From UBA1351 sp963677885 (GTDB lineage: Bacteria > Bacillota > Clostridia > Lachnospirales > Vallitaleaceae), in the NCBI GenBank assembly GCA_963677885.1, contig OY782500.1, forward strand, positions 2,790,001-2,854,000: a stretch of DNA of 64,000 bases, read 5' to 3'. Shown here in pieces: positions 44,554-53,885 of this stretch. A program made the translations under genes and the position numbers. The notes below the pieces were generated by a model, which saw only the letters and a list, made by a program, of their open reading frames with translations, did no database searches and had not been told where the DNA came from. How positions within the stretch are numbered: the first letter of the stretch is position 1; each line of letters begins with the position of its first letter.

Positions 44554-45240
44554 ATGAAACAAATAATGAAAATTGGCGGAATGTCTGCTATAGGCTTAAC
44601 ATTGATCTATATTATTGGTATCGTCATGAATGCAAGTATGCTGGATACTTCCGGTATAACAGATCCTATAGAGCTGGTTCAATTTATGGCAGACCACCAA
44701 GGTTTGATGACAGCATGGATTACACTCTTATATGTTGTTTTTGGTATTGTCTTAATACCACTGACGATTGCTCTTTATGAATTAATGATGGAAAAAGCAG
44801 GGGACAGGGGATTATTAGCCAAAACTGCTGCTGCCTTCGGTTTTATCTGGTCGGGTTTGGTAATAGCCAGTGGAATGGTACATAATATCGGCATGGGAAC
44901 AGCCATTGATATGTTGGCTGTAAATCCTGAAAAGGCTGGAGATTTCTTTAGTGTCATTACCAGCATTCATGTAGGTCTTGGTGGTGGTAATGAGGTTCCT
45001 GGAGCCATGTGGACCCTTTTAATCAGTATTGCAGCCATCCAAACCGGTCTCTTTAAGAAATGGATTAACGGTCTTGGACTTATAGTGGGTATAGCGGGTA
45101 TCCTAACAATTGTGCCCAGTCTTTTTGACAGTGTTGTCATGGTTTTTGCCTTGGGACAAATGGTCTGGTGGATAGGACTTGGGCTCCTGATGATCAGGGA
45201 TAAAGTTTTCGTTGGAAAGCCTGTTTTTGCTGGCAAATAA
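44554..45240 (+). CDS. Integral membrane protein (DUF4386-like)
   Basis: A 228-residue protein with about six membrane helices (near 8-30, 50-75, 88-112, 138-160, 165-188, 195-217). It resembles the DUF4386 group, which has no known function. AGAGGA precedes the ATG at 44554. It is likely expressed with the 63-residue protein under the MalT-like regulator. A transport or stress role is possible, but I cannot support one. Confidence 0.65.
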   Translation: MKQIMKIGGMSAIGLTLIYIIGIVMNASMLDTSGITDPIELVQFMADHQGLMTAWITLLYVVFGIVLIPLTIALYELMMEKAGDRGLLAKTAAAFGFIWSGLVIASGMVHNIGMGTAIDMLAVNPEKAGDFFSVITSIHVGLGGGNEVPGAMWTLLISIAAIQTGLFKKWINGLGLIVGIAGILTIVPSLFDSVVMVFALGQMVWWIGLGLLMIRDKVFVGKPVFAGK

Positions 45241-45268
45241 AAAGCCTGTAAATAGGTCAAAATAGTCC

Positions 45269-45297
45269 TTGCAAAAAGCCTCACGAGATAGTATAAT
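45269..45297 (+). promoter_or_regulatory. Promoter of the rpsF-ssb-rpsR operon
   Basis: TTGCAA (45269-45274), 17 bases, TATAAT (45292-45297). The leader that follows contains a hairpin (CTTTTGCT and AGCAAAG, about 45321-45340), which could be part of an S6/S18-type autoregulatory leader, though I cannot confirm it. Confidence 0.85.
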
Positions 45298-45365
45298 ATA
45301 TCCTTGTGAAAATATCCTTGCTTTTGCTGTCAAGCAAAGGCCAAAAGTCCATAAGGAGGTGCAAC

Positions 45366-45653
45366 ATGAACAATTACGAATTAGCATTAGTAATCAACGG
45401 TAAGCTTACTGAAGAGGCTCGTGATGAGGCTTTAGAAAAAGTAAAAGGCTTAATCGAAAGATTCGACGGTAAAATTGCTAAAGTTGACGAATGGGGTAAA
45501 AGAAGACTTGCTTACGAAATCCAAAAAGTAAGAGAAGGTTTCTACTACTTCATCACATTTGAATCTGAAGCTACAGCTCCAGCTCAAATTGAAAAACGTA
45601 TTCGTATCATGGAAACAGTTTTACGTTTCTTGATCGTCAAAGCAGAAGCATAA
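45366..45653 (+). CDS. rpsF: 30S ribosomal protein S6
   Basis: A 95-residue ribosomal protein of normal length with the S6 pattern MNNYELALVI, DEWGKRRLAYEIQ and GFYYFITFE. It binds S18 in the small subunit platform. TAAGGAGGT lies before the ATG at 45366; the longer upstream reading frame is not real. It is the first gene of the conserved rpsF-ssb-rpsR operon. Confidence 0.97.
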   Translation: MNNYELALVINGKLTEEARDEALEKVKGLIERFDGKIAKVDEWGKRRLAYEIQKVREGFYYFITFESEATAPAQIEKRIRIMETVLRFLIVKAEA

Positions 45654-45683
45654 TAAGAGAATGAGATTTAAGGAGGGTTCACA

Positions 45684-46136
45684 ATGAATAAAGCGATTTT
45701 AATGGGAAGATTAACTCGAGATCCAGAAGTTCGATACTCACAAGGAGCAGAGCCGATGGCTATCGCGCGATATTCATTAGCTGTTAACCGTCAGTTTAAA
45801 CGTGACGGTGAACCTGACGCAGACTTCATAAACATTGTTGCTTTCGGACGTCGCGGTGAATTTGCAGAGAAGTTCTTTAAGAAGGGCATGCAGGTTGTCG
45901 TTGTTGGTAGCATCCGTACAGGAAGTTACGAAAAAGACGGACGTAAGGTCTACACAACTGATGTTGTGGCAGAAGAGCAACATTTTGCGGAAAGTAAACG
46001 AAATTTTGAAGAGAGAATGTCTTCAGGCGGAGGAAACTCTTTCTCACAACCAGCTGCACCGGCAGCCAACAATACCAATGTTGATGGTTTCGTGAGTGTA
46101 GACGATGACTTCGATGATGATGATATTCCATTCTAG
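45684..46136 (+). CDS. ssb: Single-stranded DNA-binding protein
   Basis: A 150-residue SSB with an N-terminal OB fold (MNKAILMGRLTRDPEVRYSQ, then FINIVAFGRRGEFAEKFFKKG), a flexible Gly/Asn/Pro-rich linker (about 112-138) and the acidic tip DDDDIPF that recruits repair and replication partners. It lies between rpsF and rpsR as in most Bacillota. AAGGAGGG precedes the ATG. Confidence 0.97.
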   Translation: MNKAILMGRLTRDPEVRYSQGAEPMAIARYSLAVNRQFKRDGEPDADFINIVAFGRRGEFAEKFFKKGMQVVVVGSIRTGSYEKDGRKVYTTDVVAEEQHFAESKRNFEERMSSGGGNSFSQPAAPAANNTNVDGFVSVDDDFDDDDIPF

Positions 46137-46179
46137 AATACGAAATTGAAATTTGAGATTAAATTAGGAGGAAATAACA

Positions 46180-46419
46180 ATGGCTTTTGATAGAAGAAAT
46201 AACAACAGAAGAAGAAGAAAAAAAGTTTGTCAATTTTGTGCAAGCAAAAGTACTACAATTAACTACAAAGATACTAACACTTTAAGAAGATACGTATCTG
46301 AGCGTGGTAAGATCTTACCTCGTAGAATTACTGGTACTTGCGCTAAGCACCAAAGAGCTCTTACTGTTGCGATCAAGAGATCAAGACACGTTGCTTTGTT
46401 GCCATACGTACAAGATTAA
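46180..46419 (+). CDS. rpsR: 30S ribosomal protein S18
   Basis: A 79-residue basic protein with S18 blocks KKVCQFCASKS, INYKDTNTLRRYVSERGKI and LPRRITGTCAKHQR. It carries a CxxC pair (Cys17, Cys20), seen in zinc-binding S18 variants, plus a later Cys. It is the last gene of the operon and is followed by a terminator. Confidence 0.97.
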   Translation: MAFDRRNNNRRRRKKVCQFCASKSTTINYKDTNTLRRYVSERGKILPRRITGTCAKHQRALTVAIKRSRHVALLPYVQD

Positions 46420-46473
46420 TGATGAATTTGGACCTGGCTTTGCCGGTCTAAGTGAATAAAACGGTAGATGAAT

Positions 46474-46503
46474 GGGCCTTACACTTTGTGTAGGGCCCTT
46501 TTT
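46474..46503 (+). terminator. Terminator after rpsR
   Basis: GGGCCTTACAC pairs almost perfectly with GTGTAGGGCCC, followed by TTTTT. Confidence 0.92.
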
Positions 46504-46569
46504 GATGTGTGAATGTCCTATAAATTTACACTAAACGCTTAAATCTGATTCTTAAGCGGGAGTCAGACC

Positions 46570-48333
46570 TTAATATATCCTGATTTCAAATACTTTGAAA
46601 GAAGGGTGACCGTGGGTAGACTGAAGGTCAAGGATTACCTGATCGCATAAAAGTCCTTGGTCTAGTTGGTGACTTCTGAAGCGGTAGTGGTTATCCTTAA
46701 TATCCAGGCTTTCAACAAGCTGTCCTTTATGGTAGAACTCAATTTTATAGTCCTTAATCAGCTCTTTTGGGAGGCTGTCAGACTGTCCATGAAGTCCGTT
46801 GTCAAACATGGAAATCATTATTTGAGTAGACAGGTCTGAGTCAAATTTCAGGTCCACTCGATTGATCCATACAGGTTCTTGACTTGTAAGATTTATCATA
46901 GCCTTATCGCAAACACCGGATGACCAATGGTGGAGTGTGTCCCCCTCATCCCGTCCGTAACCGTCAACCATATTTTGAGTGTTGGTTTCTATACTGGTGG
47001 AGGAAGCTATTATATTGAAGCAGCCAGTCTGATCAGCAGGATCTTGATTAGTGATATTGGGGATATAGGCATCTTCCCTAAGCAAAAGTTGTTGAAGATC
47101 CTTGATATGTGTGTATAGGTCCCTCGGTGTTTCCCCATTCCTGTGGATAATTGAAGCAGCAGACCCAATTGCCTGCCCAATGACCGCACAGGTTCCCATA
47201 ACCCGTGTAGACCCAAAAGCCATGTGGGAAGCACTGATAATTCGACCACCAATAAATAGATTATCCAGGTCTTTAGCAATAAGGCAGCGGTAAGGAATTT
47301 CATAGACGTCTGGAACCTGGATAAATTCTGTAGGCTCCAGTTTCGCCCGAAGGCCTCCCGGGATATGCATATCCATAGGCCAGCCGCCATAAGCTACGAC
47401 ATCTTCAAAGTGGCGTGTCCCTGCCAAATCGTTTTCTGTCAGTATATAATCACCGATGACACGTCTGCTTTCTCTTTTTCCAGGGAGGAAACCTACCCAG
47501 TCTAAGCTATAGTTATCAGCCCCGTGATCACCACCATTTTTAATATGATCCCAGACACCATAAAGGGCTTTGACCAGGTCGTCACGGATCAACTCTCCAT
47601 CCTTAATGGTGTGGTCCATATCTCCCCCAAGCTCAATCCACCAATAATTAAAACCTGTCGCCCCATGTTCTCTGTGCTTAAGATCTTCTTCTGTGTAAGT
47701 GTTTGCCCATTGGGGTTTTATAAATGGAACATGCCTGCCGGTATCCAAGGTTCTAAAAAGTAGTGTATTACCCATACAGATATTGTCTGCTTCCATAGGT
47801 GCATGGGGTTCGTTAAAAGTAGAGGAAGCTTCTCGGCCAATCATGTATTCTGCACCTGCTAAAGCTGAAAGCGTAGCATCGCCGGTCATATCAGCAAAAT
47901 AATCTCCGGTAAAAGTATAGACCTTCTCTGTTGTCAGCTGGTGGGCAGATATACTGGTAATTTTGCGGTCAATAACAGATGCTTGGGTCATATGAGTATT
48001 TAAGTACAAGTCTAGATTATCTTGGAAATGAACTTTTTCCCATAGGATAGAATCAAAAATTGGATAGTCATAATTGGGATTCCTATATTTGTTTTCTAAT
48101 AGGATTTCTTCAAGTATGCCTGTTTCCCGTGCATTTTTTCGTTTGCCATGATTATCGGCTCCGCAGATATGCATACGGATTTCGGAGCTTGCGTTGCCAC
48201 CAAGAACCGGACGGTTCTGAATAATAGCGGTGGAAAGACCTTGTCTGGCAGCTGCTATGGCTGCACAAATCCCGGACATACCTCCACCGACGACGATAAA
48301 CGAATAGTTTTTATGAATTGAATCTTGAATCAT
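46570..48333 (-). CDS. FAD-dependent oxidoreductase with C-terminal extra domain
   Basis: A 587-residue flavoprotein of the FAD_oxidored family. The N-terminal FAD motif is FIVVGGGMSGICAAIAAARQG (about 12-32), followed by GGNASSEIRMHICGA. Shared family blocks DYFADMTGDATLSALAGAEY, PYRCLIAKDLDNLFIGGRIIS and HMAFGSTRVMGTCAV are present. About 140 residues at the C-terminus (from about 445) form an extra beta-rich domain absent from the other two copies here. There is no signal peptide. GGGAGG precedes the ATG. It is divergent from the PocR/AraC regulator gene at 48505. The substrate is unknown, probably a sugar derivative. Confidence 0.82.
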   Translation of the reverse strand: MIQDSIHKNYSFIVVGGGMSGICAAIAAARQGLSTAIIQNRPVLGGNASSEIRMHICGADNHGKRKNARETGILEEILLENKYRNPNYDYPIFDSILWEKVHFQDNLDLYLNTHMTQASVIDRKITSISAHQLTTEKVYTFTGDYFADMTGDATLSALAGAEYMIGREASSTFNEPHAPMEADNICMGNTLLFRTLDTGRHVPFIKPQWANTYTEEDLKHREHGATGFNYWWIELGGDMDHTIKDGELIRDDLVKALYGVWDHIKNGGDHGADNYSLDWVGFLPGKRESRRVIGDYILTENDLAGTRHFEDVVAYGGWPMDMHIPGGLRAKLEPTEFIQVPDVYEIPYRCLIAKDLDNLFIGGRIISASHMAFGSTRVMGTCAVIGQAIGSAASIIHRNGETPRDLYTHIKDLQQLLLREDAYIPNITNQDPADQTGCFNIIASSTSIETNTQNMVDGYGRDEGDTLHHWSSGVCDKAMINLTSQEPVWINRVDLKFDSDLSTQIMISMFDNGLHGQSDSLPKELIKDYKIEFYHKGQLVESLDIKDNHYRFRSHQLDQGLLCDQVILDLQSTHGHPSFKVFEIRIY

Positions 48334-48380
48334 AAGACACCTCCCAGGGTTGAATTAGTCCAAGTATAGTTGAGTCCAAT

Positions 48381-48420
48381 GTCAGAAACCTTAAAAAAGT
48401 GGTCAGAAATCTTAAAAAAA
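48381..48420 (+). promoter_or_regulatory. Two direct repeats, likely AraC-type operator
   Basis: GTCAGAAACCTTAAAAAA (48381-48398) is repeated as GTCAGAAATCTTAAAAAA (48402-48419) with a 21-base period, two helical turns. This is the layout of AraC half-sites. It lies between two divergent genes. Confidence 0.7.
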
Positions 48421-48442
48421 ATGCATGGAAGCTATTTTTGAA

Positions 48443-48459
48443 ATACTATACAATAGTAT
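48443..48459. repeat. Inverted repeat near the promoter of the PocR/AraC gene
   Basis: ATACTAT-ACA-ATAGTAT, a perfect 7-bp inverted repeat overlapping promoter-like A/T boxes. Confidence 0.6.
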
Positions 48460-48504
48460 ATAGAGACGGAAAGTCAGCCTTTAACTGAAGAAGAAGAGGA
48501 TTAT

Positions 48505-49407
48505 ATGTCAAAAATTGATGGATTAATTCACTATATCAAAGAAGTGGAAAAGAGTCTGAATGCTCATATTATCATTAAAGATTTTATTGGATTTTTAGAT
48601 GGATATTCTGAGTCATTGGAACCTTTACAGCAATTCTATATTCATCAGTCCAAGTACTGTATGATGATCAAGGGACACCATCATTTGTGGAACCAGTGCC
48701 TCTATGGTATTGACCTCATGTCCAATAAACTCAAGAAAACCAAAAAAGCATATTATGGTTTTTGCCATGCAGGTGTCGGTGAATATATTGTACCGATTAT
48801 GGTTGCCCAAAAGGGGGAGAATCAGGTGATCGGTGCTGTAACTCTTGGCGGCTTTTACAGCCGTGAATGGAGTAAAAAACGGGATGGTCTGGAAGAGGTA
48901 TATAGGATAAAAAGTTCTGAACTGGATATGAACTATGAGGTTTCTTTTCATGAAAATGTTTATGATCTGACCATGATAGAAGAAAAACTGGCGGTGGTGG
49001 CTGAGTATATAGGTTTGCTCTGCCAGGACCTGATCTTCTATGATCAAGGTAAGCAAAAGAACCAGTTCGACCAGAATTACATTATCGGCCATGCCATGGC
49101 TTATATAAAGAATCACTTCAAGGAAAATATACAACTTAAAGAGGTTGCCGATTTTTGTCATTGCAGCCCATCCTATATCAGTCATAATTTCAAGAAAGTT
49201 ACCGGTAAGACCTTAAAAGCATATGTTAATCATTTGCGATTGGAATCAGGTAAGTACCTTTTGGAGTGTTCAGATATGTCGATAACTGAAATTGCCTATG
49301 CTGTAGGATTTAAAGATTCAAATTATTTTTCCAAAGTCTTCAGCGGTACATTTACCTATTCACCGATGACCTATAGAAAGGGAGGCAGCCATGATTTTAT
49401 CCAATAG
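48505..49407 (+). CDS. PocR-domain AraC family regulator
   Basis: A 300-residue one-component regulator with a PocR-like N-terminal sensing domain (KYCMMIKGHHHLWNQCLYG; FCHAGVGEYIVPI), including conserved cysteines, and a C-terminal AraC double HTH (LKEVADFCHCSPSYISHNFKK; ITEIAYAVGFKDSNYFSKVFS). It is related to the regulator at 28028. AAGAAGAGGA precedes the ATG. The kinase gene starts within its last codons (17-base overlap). It probably binds the repeats at 48381 and controls the third sugar locus. Confidence 0.88.
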   Translation: MSKIDGLIHYIKEVEKSLNAHIIIKDFIGFLDGYSESLEPLQQFYIHQSKYCMMIKGHHHLWNQCLYGIDLMSNKLKKTKKAYYGFCHAGVGEYIVPIMVAQKGENQVIGAVTLGGFYSREWSKKRDGLEEVYRIKSSELDMNYEVSFHENVYDLTMIEEKLAVVAEYIGLLCQDLIFYDQGKQKNQFDQNYIIGHAMAYIKNHFKENIQLKEVADFCHCSPSYISHNFKKVTGKTLKAYVNHLRLESGKYLLECSDMSITEIAYAVGFKDSNYFSKVFSGTFTYSPMTYRKGGSHDFIQ

Positions 49408-51166
49408 TAAAAGGTCTATACAAACCACTTATTTTTCAGCCATTATCGTTGTGGTTATAATACCCTTAATTATCCTTCCAATCATCGGTTATATCTACTC
49501 CAGTGAACTCCTTAAATCTAAGCTTAGTCAGGTTACGGATCAGAATCTGGTCAATATTGAGACCAATATGAATCATATTATTGAAGATGTGATCAGTGCT
49601 TCCAACGTTGTGGCTTTAGATGATAGAATCTCTGATGTTCTGACCCAGGTTCATGAAGATAAGATCAGTCGAATTGAACTGTCTCAGACCATTGAAAGTA
49701 TGCTTCATTACATGGAAGTCAGTAACCTATATGCCTATCAAACTTCCACAGCCCTTATTGATTTTAACGAAAATATATATTATACAGGTGAAGGAAGAGA
49801 TTATGATTATGATGCTATAGTAGCTTCTGACTGGTTCCAGGAAGCCAGGAACAATAATGGTTTTTTTATCTGGGAAGCACCAGGGAATACCATACTGGAT
49901 TTTCAAGGGGGCATTACTTTAACCCGTTTAATTATGGATGATTTTGTCAATCCCTTGGGAGTTCTCGTCATTCATCTTTTTCCGGAAGAGCGGCTGGAGG
50001 ATGTCATTAAACCCTTTGAGGAATTTGAAGGAACGTCCAGATACCTACTCAATGAAGATAACCAGGTCATTATATCTTCCAAGGAGTCAAACAGTGATGA
50101 CTGGAAAAAAGATCAGGTTATTTTGGAGAGTCTAAAAGATGAAAACTCCGGGTTTGGAACCAGGGTTATGGGTCAGGGAGACCTGGCTGCTTTTGTTGGC
50201 ATGAAGGTCATCAGTAAAAGCGGATGGCGCTTGGTCCAGATTACACCCTACGACAGTGTCATGAATGAAGTTATCGGCTATCGAAACATCATGATTTGGA
50301 TCAATCTTACGTTCATTATTATCCTGCTCTTTGCTATTTATTTGGTAACCAATCAGTTGACAGGTAACATCAAAAAACTTCAGCAAGCTGTGAATAAGGT
50401 AACTGATGGTGATTTAAATACTATTTCAGTAGCATCCGGCAGTTTGGAAGTCAGTCAGTTAAGTGACAGTTTTAACTATATGGTAAGTCGGGTCCACAAC
50501 TTAATCGAAGAAGTTAAAATCGTTACAGAAAAAAAGAATGCAACAAAACTGGAGGCCTTGCAAGCTCAGATTAACCCGCATTTTCTTCTTAATACCCTTA
50601 ATGGAATTAAAATGCTGTGTGTTATTGAGGATGCACCAACCGCTGAAAATATGCTATTGTCTCTTGGCCATCTCCTTAGCAACACCTTAGGAAAATTCAA
50701 TGACTTTATTACCCTTGAAGATGAAATAGAATGCATTAGGAGTTACGTCCGTCTACAAAAAATGCGCTATGGCAATACCTTTGAAGTGGAGTATGCAATT
50801 GATGAAAGAGCAAAAGCAATCAAAGTTCCGGTTCTCTTCCTGCAGCCGATTGTTGAAAATGCGATTATACATGCTTTTGATGAAATGGATGATATAGGAA
50901 AGATTGTCATTGAGGCAATAACCAGGGAAGATTATCTTGAAATATGGATCAAAGACAACGGCAAGGGTATGGATGAAGAGACCATAGAACGTATTCTGGA
51001 GGAGCAGCCAAGAAAGGGAAGATACTCCAGCATGGGAATCAAAAATGTAAAAGAACGGATTGAGCTGTATTATGAACCACCCTGTGGTCTGGGTATAGAA
51101 AGTAAACCAGGACAAGGGACTAAAACAGTGTTATTAATCAAGGCTCAAGAAGGAGGCGGTTTATAA
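49391..51166 (+). CDS. Sensor histidine kinase (YesM-like)
   Basis: A 591-residue membrane kinase with helices near 16-37 and 300-320, an extracellular Cache-like region, a HAMP linker (KLQQAVNKVTDGDLNTIS) and a kinase core with His397 (QINPHFLLNTLNG), then HATPase motifs (QPIVENAIIHAFDE, DNGKGM, GIKNVKERI). GGGAGG precedes the ATG, which lies inside the end of the PocR/AraC gene. Its stop overlaps the next start by one base, so regulator, kinase and response regulator are made together. Confidence 0.92.
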   Translation: MILSNSKRSIQTTYFSAIIVVVIIPLIILPIIGYIYSSELLKSKLSQVTDQNLVNIETNMNHIIEDVISASNVVALDDRISDVLTQVHEDKISRIELSQTIESMLHYMEVSNLYAYQTSTALIDFNENIYYTGEGRDYDYDAIVASDWFQEARNNNGFFIWEAPGNTILDFQGGITLTRLIMDDFVNPLGVLVIHLFPEERLEDVIKPFEEFEGTSRYLLNEDNQVIISSKESNSDDWKKDQVILESLKDENSGFGTRVMGQGDLAAFVGMKVISKSGWRLVQITPYDSVMNEVIGYRNIMIWINLTFIIILLFAIYLVTNQLTGNIKKLQQAVNKVTDGDLNTISVASGSLEVSQLSDSFNYMVSRVHNLIEEVKIVTEKKNATKLEALQAQINPHFLLNTLNGIKMLCVIEDAPTAENMLLSLGHLLSNTLGKFNDFITLEDEIECIRSYVRLQKMRYGNTFEVEYAIDERAKAIKVPVLFLQPIVENAIIHAFDEMDDIGKIVIEAITREDYLEIWIKDNGKGMDEETIERILEEQPRKGRYSSMGIKNVKERIELYYEPPCGLGIESKPGQGTKTVLLIKAQEGGGL

Positions 51167-52239
51167 TGAAAGTTTTAATCGTTGATGATGAGATACTGGT
51201 GAGAAAAGGATTGGCTCTGACCGTTGACTTTAAGAGTCTTGGTTTTGATGAGGTTTTTGAAGCCAGTAATGGTCTGGAGGCTTTGGAAATAACAAAAAAA
51301 GAAAGACCTGAACTTATTTTTACAGATATTAAGATGCCAAAAATGGATGGTATTCAGTTGATTGATGAGGTTAAAACCCTTTTCCCTGAGACTGTTATAT
51401 TGGTCTTGTCCTGTATGAATGATATCGACTATATCCGTGATGCCCTCAAGTTCAACAGAGCTCTTGATTATATTATGAAGATGACCATGACCACTGAAGA
51501 GTTGACTAAGGTCATCATTAAGGCTAAAAATTATATCAGGCAGGACAAGCAGGAACCGGTACAGACAGGAAGTTACCGAAGCATTGTTTCCGCCAAAGAA
51601 TCCAGAGATCTAAGAAATGCTATCGATGATTACAATGTTGAAGAGATGAAAGGGATTGTAGACCAGATCTTTCAAAGGGCCATCATGGATGAAATATCCA
51701 AGGATGACTTTGTTGAGTGGATCCAGCTTTTTGGACTTTTTGACAACAAGCTTAAAGAGATGGAAACTGATGCGAGTCAGATCCTTTTAGGTGACCAGCA
51801 GGGATATGAGTACTTATCCGGTGCTGTAAATACAGAGGAACTGAGGTCAAGATTCCTTGCATTTATTAATGAGTTCCATCGTTTTATCAAGATGAATAAG
51901 GGGATTTATGTTGGTGTAGAAGTGAAGCAGGTCCTTCATATGGTCCGAAAGGATTATAGTAAGAATTTTAAGTTAGGGGACATTGCCAAGGAAATTGGGC
52001 TAAATGAATCTTATTTATCCAGACTTTTCAAGAAACAGATGGGGATGAATTTTTCTGACTATCTTAACCAAGTCCGTTTATCATATGCAAAGAAGATGAT
52101 TCTTAAACAGGAATACCCCATATATGAGATTGCTGCCAAGGTAGGCTATAACAGTGAAAGTTATTTTAGCCGCATATTCAAGCAATATGAAGGAATAACT
52201 CCAAAGCAGTATATGGCAAACCACAAAAATCTTCAATAA
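51166..52239 (+). CDS. AraC-type response regulator (YesN-like)
   Basis: A 357-residue response regulator with a receiver domain (Asp7-Asp8, phosphorylated Asp54 in IFTDIKMP) and a C-terminal AraC double HTH (IAKEIGLNESYLSRLFKKQMG; IAAKVGYNSESYFSRIFKQ). One oddity is that the usual Lys-Pro after receiver strand 5 appears as IMKMTMT, so the conserved Lys is kept (about residue 106) but Pro is lost. Its first base is shared with the kinase stop codon. It likely activates the importer operon that follows. Confidence 0.92.
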   Translation: MKVLIVDDEILVRKGLALTVDFKSLGFDEVFEASNGLEALEITKKERPELIFTDIKMPKMDGIQLIDEVKTLFPETVILVLSCMNDIDYIRDALKFNRALDYIMKMTMTTEELTKVIIKAKNYIRQDKQEPVQTGSYRSIVSAKESRDLRNAIDDYNVEEMKGIVDQIFQRAIMDEISKDDFVEWIQLFGLFDNKLKEMETDASQILLGDQQGYEYLSGAVNTEELRSRFLAFINEFHRFIKMNKGIYVGVEVKQVLHMVRKDYSKNFKLGDIAKEIGLNESYLSRLFKKQMGMNFSDYLNQVRLSYAKKMILKQEYPIYEIAAKVGYNSESYFSRIFKQYEGITPKQYMANHKNLQ

Positions 52240-52404
52240 AGAGTAAGTAATGTGCAAAATATTGAAGAGTACCATCTACCAGTAAAAAAAGTGACAATTA
52301 TAGACAGTAGGGTGGATGGGACTTATGACTGGCTGGTGTTAAACTAAGTCTACCAACACAACAGTGTTAAGAGACACTGGTCAGTGAAATACGAGGAGGT
52401 ATTC
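52240..52404 (+). other. Leader region before the third importer operon
   Basis: Contains GTGTTAA twice (near 52338 and 52364) and the small hairpin AACAC-AACA-GTGTT. No clear sigma-A promoter is visible. It could be the target of the response regulator. Confidence 0.35.
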
Positions 52405-53814
52405 ATGAAAAAATTAATGTCATTACTCTTGGTGCTTATTATGGTTTTATCTTTGGCAGCATGCGGCAGTGAAAGTGAAACAAGTGGGGATAAGACAGGA
52501 GACAAAGAAACAACCAGTGATTCAAGTGCAAGCGGAAAAACCGATAGTCAGGAAGCCAGCGGATCATCTGATGCCAGTGATGAACCAATTAAACTGGTTG
52601 TATGGGGCGGTGTTCCTGGTGAATCTGGTCCTCAGGCCTTAGTTGATGCCTGGAATGCAGAAAATCCAATGGTTCAGGTTGAATATACCAGATTCGTCAA
52701 CGACGATACAGGAAACACAAAACTTGATACAGCCATCCTATCTGGAGAGCAGATTGATGTTTTCTTTACTTATTCCATCGATTTATTGAAAAAACGTGTA
52801 GAAGGTGGATTGGTTGAAGATTTGGCTGCCTTTGGTGTAGAAGATTTTGTAAAGAATGAAGTTCTTGGAGCCGGGGTCGGTCAGGTTCTGATTGATGGTA
52901 AATATTACGGTCTTCCAACAGCAAAAGAGCCTATTGGTTTTATGATCAACCAGACGATGTTGGATGAAGCAGGTATCACTATACCTGATAATTGGACTTT
53001 AGATGACTTTATTGAAATTGCAGGAAAATTGTCTGGTGAAAAAGATGGACAAAAAGTGTATGGTACCCATGGTTATTATGCAGGCCGTCCTTTGGATTTT
53101 GCCTTAACAGCTATTGGTGGTGATTATTTTTATAGCCAAGACGGCAAGGCCAGCAACTTTGATGCGCCTGAGTTTGAAGCAAATGCAAAAGTCAAAGACT
53201 TGATGGACATGGGTTATGCCATGCCTTATGAGGAGGTTTTCTCAAGGAAGCTGGAAGCCTATGCTCATCCTGCCTTCTTAAATGGTGAAGTGGCTATGTT
53301 GCCTTTCTCAGCATGGATGCTTCGATATGTTAAAGACAGTGAAAATTTCCCTCATGATTTTGTCACTACTTTTGCACCCTATCCAGCGATTGATGAAACG
53401 ACACCTAATGACTATCAGGCTTACCTGAATAATCACATCTGTATGAGTTCCAATTCTGAGTACAAGGAAGAGGCTTGGGCCTTTATTGATTACTGGTTGA
53501 CTGAAGGTTCTCAGTATATGCTGACTGCCGGTAAGATGCCGGTTTGGAATAAGGTAGATGAGGATGTTGTCGTTGCCGGAGTACTGGGTGAAAATTCACA
53601 AGTCCTTTTTGATGAAGCAGCCTATCGTTCAGTCATGCTTAACGGTGATCTAAAATACATCGTAGACACTTATACAACTGCTTATCCTCAAGTGGTACAA
53701 ATCTACAAAGAAGAATCGGAAATGTTCTTCCTGGGAGCTACAGATAAGGCAACTTATTTTGAGAACCTGAAAACAAGAGCTGATGAAGTTATTGCAGCTG
53801 AACTTAATGAATAA
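52405..53814 (+). CDS. ABC transporter sugar-binding lipoprotein (family 1)
   Basis: A 469-residue extracellular binding protein with a lipobox at Cys20 (SLAACGSE), a long Ser/Thr/Asp linker (21-55) and the MalE-like fold (LVVWGGVPGESGPQALVDAWNAEN; YYGLPTAKEPIGFMINQTML). GAGGAGGT precedes the ATG at 52405; the longer frame lacks a site. It feeds the two permeases encoded downstream. A strong hairpin between it and the first permease gene would make it the most abundant product. Confidence 0.92.
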   Translation: MKKLMSLLLVLIMVLSLAACGSESETSGDKTGDKETTSDSSASGKTDSQEASGSSDASDEPIKLVVWGGVPGESGPQALVDAWNAENPMVQVEYTRFVNDDTGNTKLDTAILSGEQIDVFFTYSIDLLKKRVEGGLVEDLAAFGVEDFVKNEVLGAGVGQVLIDGKYYGLPTAKEPIGFMINQTMLDEAGITIPDNWTLDDFIEIAGKLSGEKDGQKVYGTHGYYAGRPLDFALTAIGGDYFYSQDGKASNFDAPEFEANAKVKDLMDMGYAMPYEEVFSRKLEAYAHPAFLNGEVAMLPFSAWMLRYVKDSENFPHDFVTTFAPYPAIDETTPNDYQAYLNNHICMSSNSEYKEEAWAFIDYWLTEGSQYMLTAGKMPVWNKVDEDVVVAGVLGENSQVLFDEAAYRSVMLNGDLKYIVDTYTTAYPQVVQIYKEESEMFFLGATDKATYFENLKTRADEVIAAELNE

Positions 53815-53885
53815 TTCATGGGTGTTCTTGAGAGATAGAATTAAAATGTAATGCTCAGGATTCAAATGAAACGAAGATTAGATAA

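Noticed and set aside
44547..44780. Overlapping frame starting at 44547 just before the membrane protein start
   Set aside because: The frame at 44554 gives a coherent multi-helix protein; this one gives a polar, Tyr-rich peptide with no family.
45298..45365. Riboswitch before rpsF
   Set aside because: Only a small hairpin is visible; I could not match a known ligand-binding RNA and only note a possible S6/S18 leader.
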